DNA of 10,615 bases from Methanoregula sp. UBA471. Lineage in GTDB: Archaea; Halobacteriota; Methanomicrobia; Methanomicrobiales; Methanospirillaceae. Of the stretch, positions 1 to 6,327 are shown piece after piece. The notes beneath the pieces were generated by a model, which was given only the letters and a program-made list of their open reading frames with translations, was not told the DNA's origin and ran no database searches. A program made the position numbers and the translations under genes. Within the stretch, counting starts at the first letter, position 1; every line of letters starts with the position of its first letter. The DNA lies in contig DADT01000072.1 in assembly GCA_002495065.1 (NCBI GenBank), positions 10,481-21,095 on the forward strand. The letters run 5' to 3'.

Positions 1-4
1 AAAT

Positions 5-24
5 GTTGTTATAACAATAACAAC
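5..24. repeat. Inverted repeat just upstream of first gene
   Basis: GTTGTTAT (5-12) and ATAACAAC (17-24) are exact reverse complements separated by AACA. Nested within this, TTGTTATAACAA (6-17) is a perfect 12-bp palindrome, and ATAACA is directly repeated at 11-16 and 17-22. It sits 12 bp before the start codon of the first gene. It could be an operator or a weak hairpin; AT-rich sequence makes chance formation possible, and the window edge hides the rest of the upstream region. Confidence 0.35.
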
Positions 25-36
25 AAGTGATTGATG

Positions 37-1320
37 ATGAAATATTCGGGACCTCTTATTGTTTTTCTTGTGCTCATGCTATGGCTCTGCACGCCGGTCG
101 CAGGGGTAACCACCTATCTTGGGGGAAGTCCCCGGATGTCGGCAGCACTGGCAGGTACTAATGAGTTCACATCCGGACAGGATGCCATTTTGCAAATAAC
201 TGTCCGGAACAGTGGGGTTCAGAGCCTGCAATTCGTGTTGAAAGGGTCGATCGCTGAAGATGATCTACCTACAACTGCAAAAGGAGTTACTGTAGGACTG
301 TCAGCGGGGGATGCCCCTGTTATTGTCAGGAGTGACCCCCAGATGGCAGGGGATATTAAAAGCCAGGGTATGGCAACCGTGGCGATCATGGCAAAGATCA
401 CGGGGGATGCAACCAGGGGCGAATACCAGTTGCCACTCACGATCAGCTACACGTATCTCGCCTCATCTGAACAGGCCGGCACGGACAATATCCAGTTTAA
501 TTACCAGCAAAAGACAGAGACCGTTCCAATTACTATCAGGATTAAGCCCCAGGTAAAGATCGAGGTACTCGAAGCCATGCCGGAAAACCTTAATGTCGGA
601 GGCGAAGGGTACCTGAACCTGAAGATAAAAAATATCGGGCTTGAGGACGGTAAAAAGGCATCGGTAAAGATTCTCCGTAACGGGGGCAGCCCACTGATCC
701 CCACTGATAATAGTGTTTTTATCGGGGATTTTCCCCGTAATGGGACGGTCACCTGCAGATACAGGATTTCAGTTTTTGGCGATGCGGAAAAACAGACATA
801 TCCAGTGGATGTCGTGGTCACGTATGAGAACCGTGACGGGGACGTAGTCAGTTCGGCAGCCGAAACTCTCGGTGTTCCTTTGGGCGGAAAAATTACCTTC
901 ACTTCCGGGACTGTGCAGGTAATACAGGGATCTCAGGGCGTGATCCAGGTTTCCTACACGAACAGTGGCACTGCCACAGCCTTTAAAGCCCAGTCACGGT
1001 TCTCGGCAGTAAAACCCTTTACAAGCACTGACGACACTGCGTACCTTGGTGACCTGAAACCCGGTGAAACAGGTATCGCACGGTACCAGTTTAGCGTTGA
1101 TGATACTGCCGCTGTGAAAGAGTACAGCCTCGATTCCGAGGTGCGATATCGTGATGTACTGGACAACAGCCAGGTTTCAGATTCCTTCAGCGTGCCGGTG
1201 AAGGTCCTGGAAAAACCTGCCTCCGGTGGATTGATGCAGGTTCTGGCAGCCGCCGGCCTCATTGCTCTTATCGGTTGTGGCGCCGGGTATTATTTACTCA
1301 GAGTGCGAAGGAAGAAGTAA
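37..1320 (+). CDS. COG1361 S-layer-like secreted, membrane-anchored protein
   Basis: This is a 427-residue extracellular protein held in the membrane by its C-terminus. It begins with a signal peptide (K2 followed by a hydrophobic stretch to about residue 24, ending VAG). Three beta-sandwich modules of the COG1361/CARDB-like type follow, at about 40-170, 175-282 and 285-392. The repeating signatures are VRNSG, IKNIG and YTNSG, and the last two modules share a later IGDFPRNG / LGDLKPGE turn. A transmembrane helix (about 399-421) and the basic tail RVRRKK close the protein, predicting an outside domain with a short cytoplasmic tail. Three in-frame starts lie together (TTG 31, ATG 34, ATG 37). 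I chose 37 because GTGA at 27-30 gives a usable Shine-Dalgarno spacing. Proteins of this type in methanogens are often cell-surface or accompany exporters; the specific role is unknown. The stop overlaps the next start. Confidence 0.85.
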   Translation: MKYSGPLIVFLVLMLWLCTPVAGVTTYLGGSPRMSAALAGTNEFTSGQDAILQITVRNSGVQSLQFVLKGSIAEDDLPTTAKGVTVGLSAGDAPVIVRSDPQMAGDIKSQGMATVAIMAKITGDATRGEYQLPLTISYTYLASSEQAGTDNIQFNYQQKTETVPITIRIKPQVKIEVLEAMPENLNVGGEGYLNLKIKNIGLEDGKKASVKILRNGGSPLIPTDNSVFIGDFPRNGTVTCRYRISVFGDAEKQTYPVDVVVTYENRDGDVVSSAAETLGVPLGGKITFTSGTVQVIQGSQGVIQVSYTNSGTATAFKAQSRFSAVKPFTSTDDTAYLGDLKPGETGIARYQFSVDDTAAVKEYSLDSEVRYRDVLDNSQVSDSFSVPVKVLEKPASGGLMQVLAAAGLIALIGCGAGYYLLRVRRKK

Positions 1321-2027
1321 TGCTTGGATGGAATGGAGAGCTTCCCCGGCCTTCGGAACGGACAGTTGAGGAGATGCGATCTGTCCTGGCCTTTCCTTCA
1401 TGCGAATGTAGCGGACCGCTCTATTACATGTACAGGGATCTTGCAAAGTCAGATGAAGACTGGAGCTGGCTCCATCACCACCAGCTCAGGTATGATCTTA
1501 CCGTCATTCCTTCACGGGATCTTTGTGGAGAATGGGTAAAGACCAAAGGACATTACCATCCGAAGAATCCGGCAGGCACAGGGTACCCGGAGATCTATGA
1601 AGTAATCGAAGGCGAGGTCCATTACCTTCTCCAGTCACGGATGCTTGACGATGTTGTGCTGATCTCAGCACGTGCAGGGGATCTCGTGGTAATCCCGCCG
1701 GAATATGGTCATGTATCCATCAATCCGTCAGGAGATACCACTCTTGTCATGGCAAACATCGTTTCAACAGCATTCAAAAGCGAGTACGGGGAGTACGAAA
1801 AATATCATGGCGCAGCTTATTACGTGATGAGTTCGGGAAAGATCCAGAAAAATGGACATTACCCGTCTTTACCCCCGGTTCGGCGCATTGGGGCGACATG
1901 CGCACAGGGCATGTATAAGCTTTGCAAAGGTCCGCTGTACGATCTGGTCGGGAACGAAGAGGCGCTATCCTTCCTCAACGAGCCGGAACAATTCCTTACG
2001 GTTTTTTCAGTGATGCTAAAAGATTAG
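1320..2027 (+). CDS. pgiA: Archaeal cupin-type glucose-6-phosphate isomerase
   Basis: It interconverts glucose 6-phosphate and fructose 6-phosphate in the cytoplasm, using a bound divalent metal. It belongs to the archaeal cupin family (PF06560), which is unrelated to bacterial/eukaryal PGI. The 235-residue protein carries the family signature TKGHYHPKN...EIYEVIEG at 75-98. The expected metal ligands are H78, H80, E91 and H131 (in PPEYGHVSIN), matching the ligand pattern of Pyrococcus furiosus PGI. At 235 residues it is longer than the roughly 190 of the Pyrococcus enzyme, with an extra C-terminal region (about 170-235). The ATG at 1320 overlaps the preceding stop as TAATG, with purine-rich GGAAGAAG just upstream. 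An in-frame ATG at 1275 would lie inside the previous gene's transmembrane segment and add residues outside the family alignment. The 3' end overlaps convergent nadE by 32 bp. Confidence 0.9.
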   Translation: MLGWNGELPRPSERTVEEMRSVLAFPSCECSGPLYYMYRDLAKSDEDWSWLHHHQLRYDLTVIPSRDLCGEWVKTKGHYHPKNPAGTGYPEIYEVIEGEVHYLLQSRMLDDVVLISARAGDLVVIPPEYGHVSINPSGDTTLVMANIVSTAFKSEYGEYEKYHGAAYYVMSSGKIQKNGHYPSLPPVRRIGATCAQGMYKLCKGPLYDLVGNEEALSFLNEPEQFLTVFSVMLKD

Positions 2028-2769
2028 GTGCCGGAAGCCTCTTGTGCTCACTTTTTTTCACAAGATCCAGCACTTTTTTTTCACCGGGTGTGCTTGCCTC
2101 CCACCCCTGGAGTTCAAGTTGCCGGAGTGATGCATCAAGCTCTGCATATGACAGACCTATCTCCTCTTCATCGCTTTGACCTTCCCATAAACCAGCCGAT
2201 GGGGTCTTTTTCATGATTGCTTCCGGAATTCCAAGTTCGTCAGCGATCGTGTATACCTCAGTTTTGTAGAGATGCACAATCGGCTGGATGTCAGCCGCAT
2301 TATCGCCGAACTTTGTGCAGTAACCGATCATGTATTCACTTCTGTTTGAGGTACCGCAGACAAGTTTTTGATCGCGGTTGGCGATAAAATAAAGAATTGC
2401 CATACGGGTTCGTGCCATAAAATTACCGAGCAGATAACGCGAACCATTAAATTCCGGCGTGGCTTTGAATCCATCAAGCACGGGTTCGATGCTTATTACC
2501 CGGTGTTCAATCCCCCACTTTTTGCAAAGCATCGCCGCATCTTCGGTATCTGATGGTTTACTTACTGCAGAGGGAAGAGAGAGCCCCAGCACCTTGTCAC
2601 CACCAACTGCCCGGCAGCAGAACACTGCAGCGACGGCAGAGTCAACGCCCCCGCTCAGACCTATGACGATTCCCTTGCACCCGCTGTTCCAGTATGCATA
2701 ACGGATCATCTGTTCTATCTGACCCATCCTGCACCCGAGATCCGTCTCCTTACCCATCATATCGTTCAT
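1996..2769 (-). CDS. nadE: NH3-dependent NAD(+) synthetase
   Basis: It converts nicotinic acid adenine dinucleotide, ATP and ammonia to NAD+, the last step of NAD synthesis. The 257-residue protein has the N-type ATP-pyrophosphatase P-loop LSGGVDSAV (38-46), the GTSNRSE motif (139-145), YCTKFGD (150-156), an IQP...YKTEVY segment (161-173) and PSAGLW (190-195), the standard NadE landmarks in order. There is no N-terminal nitrilase-type glutaminase domain, so free ammonia is the expected nitrogen donor, usual for archaea. It is the last gene of the minus-strand operon: its ATG overlaps the stop of the channel gene as ATGA, suggesting translational coupling. No good Shine-Dalgarno precedes that ATG; in-frame ATGs at residues 4, 5 and 15 are possible alternatives, and the family core starts around residue 15. 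The 3' end overlaps pgiA tail to tail. Confidence 0.94.
   Translation of the reverse strand: MNDMMGKETDLGCRMGQIEQMIRYAYWNSGCKGIVIGLSGGVDSAVAAVFCCRAVGGDKVLGLSLPSAVSKPSDTEDAAMLCKKWGIEHRVISIEPVLDGFKATPEFNGSRYLLGNFMARTRMAILYFIANRDQKLVCGTSNRSEYMIGYCTKFGDNAADIQPIVHLYKTEVYTIADELGIPEAIMKKTPSAGLWEGQSDEEEIGLSYAELDASLRQLELQGWEASTPGEKKVLDLVKKSEHKRLPAPNLLASLKKP
2052..2081 (+). terminator. Poly-T terminator candidates after pgiA
   Basis: Runs of T7 (2052-2058) and T8 (2074-2081) follow the pgiA stop by 25 and 47 bases on the plus strand. Archaeal RNA polymerase terminates on such runs. They lie inside nadE, where they are lysine codons on the other strand, so they may simply reflect Lys-rich coding. CACAAGATCCAGCAC between them forms no strong hairpin. 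Confidence 0.4.
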
Positions 2770-4472
2770 AGTAACCGGATGAACTTTTTTAATTGTTCGT
2801 TATTTCCTATCGCGATAATATCATCCCCTTCAGCAGGTATCTCCTTTGGATCCGGGGAAACAACACATCGGTGAGGTCCTTCAATACCGATGATTCTCAC
2901 ACCTGTTCTCCTGCAGAAATGCGCAATGGTATGAGGATATGACCTGACAACGCGCTTCATGATAACCATCTCCCCATTTGGAAGGTCAAGAAGGATAGTA
3001 ACGATATCAGCAAGAATAATCCTGGCTATCGTCTGGCCCCCTATCATGGGAAGAAGAGCAACATAATCGGCACCGGCACGGTAGAGTTTTTCAACGGATG
3101 CCGGTTCGTTTGCCCGGGCAAGGATCCGGATTAACGGGTTCAGGTTCCGGGCCATAAGGGAAGTAAAGATATTCAAATCGTCGTCGTTCAAAGCAATAAT
3201 ACAAAACCGTGCTTCCTCAATTCTGGCCTTTTTCAGGACAGTCTCATCTTCAGCATTACCCACGACCTGCTCCATACCCTGGCGCTTGGAATCAACAACC
3301 ATGCAGGAAACGCCCGATGCGATGAGCTCCTGGTACGCACCCGCACCGACATCCCCGAAACCGGCGATCACTGCAAAAGCATCCCCACATCCCTCAGTAC
3401 TGAACTCTTCCCGGAGGGTTGCAACAATAGACTCTGCTCTTCCAAAAAGGAACAGAGAGGTCATGTTATCAATAACAGTCTCGTTACCCGGTGATGGAAT
3501 GAATTTCCCTGCCTTCCAGAGAAACGGGACGATGACTCCAAACCGTTCGAAGAGATGAAGATCGTTCAGGGATCTGAATGAAGCTCTGCAGCCGACAGCT
3601 ACGGGGATATTGATAAGCCTGAGTTCCTGCTCCGGAGGATGCTGGAGATTGATCTTGATCCTGTTCAGCCCGGGGATATCCGGTTCCACATCCGCGGCCG
3701 GATTGAGTACAGCATGCCGTGCCAGTATCCTTCCGGTTTCGTGTTTGGGAGACAGTACGAAATCTGCCCCGGCATACCGGAGATACCGTTCAAAAGAAAG
3801 CTTATCCACGATCGAAATGATCTTGCCCGTAACCTGTTCACGAATGCCAAGAATGATGTTTGCCGTCTGCCGCTCATCCCTGCAGATTACAACAAAGTGT
3901 GCACTATCGATAAAGGCTGCCGACCATGTGCCGGGATCGGTGTATTCCCCCCAGATCACGTAAGCACGCCTGCGGTATTGTGTGGCAATTTCAAGGGCTT
4001 TTGTTTTGTCCTGCTCGATAATTACAATATCGTGGTCGGAGATGGAAAGGCTGTCAACGACAGAACTGGTAAGCTCGTCATATCCCATGACAACCGTGTG
4101 TCCTGACAGGTGGTGAGGGAGTCTCCTTGGCGGAGCAGGGGCAAGGAGTGAGGTAAGGAAGGGTGCAAGGATAAGCGGGATAACAATGAAGATCATGATC
4201 ACGCCGGATAGCATGAACTGGATCGCCAGAAATCGCGTGATATCGTTTCCGAAGGGGAGTAAATCGCCGTATCCTACCGTTGTCATGGATTCGACGACAA
4301 ACATCAATGCTTCGGTCCATGAAAGAGGTTTACTCTCGAGCAGTGGATAGTACGAGTAAAATATGTAGGTATTGACAGCGACAAGCAGGGAAAATGCCAG
4401 AAAATAAATTGAGATTTGAATGCCGGGAGAATTCCGGATTATCCTCCAGACCCGACCTCTTCTAACTGCCAT
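2766..4472 (-). CDS. Two-TM potassium channel with two RCK (TrkA-N/TrkA-C) domains
   Basis: This is a 568-residue potassium channel subunit. Two transmembrane helices (about 18-42 and 82-108) flank a pore loop with the potassium selectivity filter TTVGYGD (64-70). Two cytoplasmic RCK units follow. RCK1 has a Rossmann domain at about 124-260 and a TrkA-C-like lobe at about 268-350. RCK2 has a Rossmann domain at about 365-495 and a C-lobe at about 500-568. RCK2 has a textbook nucleotide loop GFGDVG (371-376) and D394 at the end of strand 2. In RCK1 the corresponding loop is GYDELT, lacking the glycine triad, although an acidic residue (E153) closes its second strand. The tandem layout resembles GsuK, in which RCK domains bind NAD and control gating; MthK has only one RCK per subunit. 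The start overlaps the upstream gene by 11 bp and the stop overlaps nadE, so all three genes are likely co-translated. Confidence 0.9.
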   Translation of the reverse strand: MAVRRGRVWRIIRNSPGIQISIYFLAFSLLVAVNTYIFYSYYPLLESKPLSWTEALMFVVESMTTVGYGDLLPFGNDITRFLAIQFMLSGVIMIFIVIPLILAPFLTSLLAPAPPRRLPHHLSGHTVVMGYDELTSSVVDSLSISDHDIVIIEQDKTKALEIATQYRRRAYVIWGEYTDPGTWSAAFIDSAHFVVICRDERQTANIILGIREQVTGKIISIVDKLSFERYLRYAGADFVLSPKHETGRILARHAVLNPAADVEPDIPGLNRIKINLQHPPEQELRLINIPVAVGCRASFRSLNDLHLFERFGVIVPFLWKAGKFIPSPGNETVIDNMTSLFLFGRAESIVATLREEFSTEGCGDAFAVIAGFGDVGAGAYQELIASGVSCMVVDSKRQGMEQVVGNAEDETVLKKARIEEARFCIIALNDDDLNIFTSLMARNLNPLIRILARANEPASVEKLYRAGADYVALLPMIGGQTIARIILADIVTILLDLPNGEMVIMKRVVRSYPHTIAHFCRRTGVRIIGIEGPHRCVVSPDPKEIPAEGDDIIAIGNNEQLKKFIRLL

Positions 4473-5370
4473 GGGAAGTCACCTCATCGATTATCCGGCA
4501 GCTCACGCATATCCCCTCTGCAGGTTCCCCGCATCGCTCACAGGTATGAACCGAATCAACCTTTGTGAAACAGGTACTTTCCAGATTTTTTTTCAGGTTC
4601 ATGAGTGCATATTTTGTGGCCGGGTGCCGGAGGGTGAAATTATCCAGCATCTCACGCACATCCGTTTCAAAGGGTCCGCTGGTGAAAGGACGCCGGAATA
4701 TATCGTTACTTCCTGCACAGAGAGCTGAATAGAGTGCCACCTCTTTTTTGGGAATTGCGATAAAGGGATGGATTACGGGAATTTTACCTGGGCCGGTCAG
4801 ATCTGTCCGGATGAGAATTTCGGGATTTCCCTGCAAAATATTTTTCATTACTGATACAGCCATGTCATCCAGGTCATCACCCGATGAAAGTTTTGTAACC
4901 CCGCGTTCAATAGCTGTCTTGTTCAGAAGATAATTCCTGATTACGCGACAATAGGTGCCGGCAAGGACGATCCCTTTCCAGTCGGCTATCTCATCTGCAG
5001 TCATCCCGGTTTTTTCGGCAAAAGATACCCTGATGCATTCCACGCCCGGCAATCCTGTGATCCCCTGGGCAATCCCCGGATCTCGATAATCCCTTCTGCC
5101 TTCATCGACTGAAATAGCAGAGATCTGAATATCACGGCGGCTGGAAGTGAGTTTTTTTAAAAAACAAAGGAGTGCGCTGCTGTTTGCATCGCCCGGGAGG
5201 ACAACTGCGATGTGATCGCCGGGGGAAAGCCAGTGGTGACTGCGGATTTCATGTTTTGCTTTTCGTTCAAAATCGGCTTCGAAATGTTGTTTACAGAGAT
5301 GTTGCCCGGAGTATTCCTGGAAAAGCACCGCTTCCCGCCTGCACTTGTCACACTGCATTCGCCGATCCAT
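4462..5370 (-). CDS. NcsA/CTU1-family (TIGR00269-like) protein with degenerate active site
   Basis: The overall fold matches the archaeal NcsA/TtuA/CTU1 tRNA 2-thiolation enzymes. It has an N-terminal zinc finger (C7, C10, C26, H29), a PP-loop ATPase core, the helix motif TYCRVIRNYLLN, SSGDDLDD (162-169, where the family has ATGHNLDD), and a C-terminal zinc finger (C277, C280, C288, C291). The catalytic parts are altered. The family loop SGGKDS reads PGDANS (59-64). Of the three cysteines that hold the [4Fe-4S] cluster in TtuA/NcsA, the first is G138, the second is kept as C141, and the third (family ECPY) is R227. It is therefore probably not an active tRNA thiolase; binding of tRNA or a partner is an inference. 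A GTG at 5424 extends the frame, but the TATA box at 5436-5442 puts transcription start near 5412, so ATG 5370 (302 residues) is preferred; ATG 5358 is also possible. It is first gene of the operon. Confidence 0.8.
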   Translation of the reverse strand: MDRRMQCDKCRREAVLFQEYSGQHLCKQHFEADFERKAKHEIRSHHWLSPGDHIAVVLPGDANSSALLCFLKKLTSSRRDIQISAISVDEGRRDYRDPGIAQGITGLPGVECIRVSFAEKTGMTADEIADWKGIVLAGTYCRVIRNYLLNKTAIERGVTKLSSGDDLDDMAVSVMKNILQGNPEILIRTDLTGPGKIPVIHPFIAIPKKEVALYSALCAGSNDIFRRPFTSGPFETDVREMLDNFTLRHPATKYALMNLKKNLESTCFTKVDSVHTCERCGEPAEGICVSCRIIDEVTSHGS

Positions 5371-5433
5371 CTGATCTGGACGATCAAAGATGTTTAAGGT
5401 TATGTTGACCGGCTGGTATGCCACCTAAGATGT

Positions 5434-5443
5434 GATTTTATAG
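5434..5443. promoter_or_regulatory. Shared divergent TATA element
   Basis: The sequence reads GATTTTATAG on the plus strand and CTATAAAATC on the minus strand; both are good archaeal box A sequences. On the minus strand, start of transcription is expected near 5412, leaving a leader of about 40 bases before ATG 5370. On the plus strand, start is expected near 5465, so the rio2 mRNA (ATG 5470) would be nearly leaderless. It is the only clear TATA box between the two operons. Confidence 0.6.
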
Positions 5444-5469
5444 TCTGACACATAATCACTGTAACATTT

Positions 5470-6327
5470 ATGGTCGTCGCCGCGGAACGCATCCGCACCC
5501 TGAACAAATATGAAAAATCCATCCTTATAACGCTTGAACGGGGGATGAAACGGTATGCATGGGTGCCGCTGGATCAGATTAAACTGGCAACAAAGCTCTC
5601 AGAATCTGAAGTCAGTTACCGGCTGTCCCGTCTGATTGCATGGGGAATGGTCCGGTTCAATCCCGTGCCCTACGATGGGTACGCTCTTGTCTTTGGCGGT
5701 TACGATACGCTTGCACTGTCAGCTCTCGCAAGGAACGGGACCATATCGGCACTTGGTTCACAAATCGGAGAGGGAAAGGAATCTGTCGTGTACGAAGCTC
5801 TCGGCCTCGGCCCGGTTGCCATCAAGTTTCACCGCGTCGGACAACGCTCATTCTCATCAGCACGGCTGAACCGGGATTACATGCCCGAAGAAGGCCATTG
5901 CCCCTGGCTGATCGCATCGCGGAGATCAGCCGAACGCGAATACCTTGCCCTTACCACACTGCATCCTAAAGTCAGCGTCCCCCTTCCTGTCGCCCAGAAC
6001 CGCAATGCCGTTGTGATGGCGTTGATAAACGGTCCGAATCTCAACCATTGTCGCCTCGAAGAACCGGAACTTACCCTGGATGAGATACTCGTAAACGCGG
6101 GCAATGCATATCATGAAGGGATTATCCACGCCGATCTTTCTGAATATAATGTCCTGATGGAGGAAGGCAGGTGTGTCATCATCGACTGGCCACAGTGGAT
6201 CGGGACCAGTCACCCGAATGCCGTATCAATCCTGGAGAGGGACATTGATAATATTCTGTCTTTTTTCAAGCGAAAATACAAGGTAAAGTATGATCGCGGG
6301 GATGCGATGCGATGCGTGATCGGGTAA
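5470..6327 (+). CDS. rio2: Rio2-type serine/threonine protein kinase/ATPase
   Basis: Rio2 acts in late maturation of the small ribosomal subunit, using ATP binding and hydrolysis on the pre-40S/pre-30S particle. The 285-residue protein has the Rio2-specific N-terminal winged helix (about 8-85) followed by a RIO kinase domain. The landmarks are the glycine loop IGEGKESVVY (99-108), ATP lysine K119 in VAIKFH, hinge MALINGPNL (183-191), catalytic loop HADLSEYN (220-227; D222, N227) and metal-binding D239 in IIDWPQ. All catalytic residues are intact and length matches archaeal Rio2. No strong Shine-Dalgarno precedes ATG 5470, consistent with an almost leaderless transcript from the TATA box 30 bases upstream. 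The 3' end overlaps the next gene by 16 bp within a GATGC repeat. Confidence 0.95.
   Translation: MVVAAERIRTLNKYEKSILITLERGMKRYAWVPLDQIKLATKLSESEVSYRLSRLIAWGMVRFNPVPYDGYALVFGGYDTLALSALARNGTISALGSQIGEGKESVVYEALGLGPVAIKFHRVGQRSFSSARLNRDYMPEEGHCPWLIASRRSAEREYLALTTLHPKVSVPLPVAQNRNAVVMALINGPNLNHCRLEEPELTLDEILVNAGNAYHEGIIHADLSEYNVLMEEGRCVIIDWPQWIGTSHPNAVSILERDIDNILSFFKRKYKVKYDRGDAMRCVIG
6301..6315 (+). repeat. GATGC x3 tandem repeat at gene overlap
   Basis: Three perfect GATGC units sit exactly where the end of rio2 overlaps the start of the DUF460 gene. Each unit contains an ATG (6302, 6307, 6312), each in a different frame; the last is the only one that opens the DUF460 frame. It encodes DAMRC near the Rio2 C-terminus. 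It is short, and may be chance. Confidence 0.6.

Noticed and set aside
1275..1319. Upstream in-frame start for the isomerase gene
   Set aside because: It lies inside the coding region of the preceding gene; ATG 1320 matches the TAATG overlap and family N-terminus.
4462..5370. Pseudogene call for the NcsA-like gene
   Set aside because: The frame is intact, both zinc fingers are preserved and the gene is tightly overlapped in an operon; active-site loss looks selective rather than random decay.
5371..5424. GTG start giving an NcsA-like protein 18 residues longer
   Set aside because: The GTG lies upstream of the transcription start expected from the TATA box at 5436-5442, and the extra residues precede the usual zinc-finger start.
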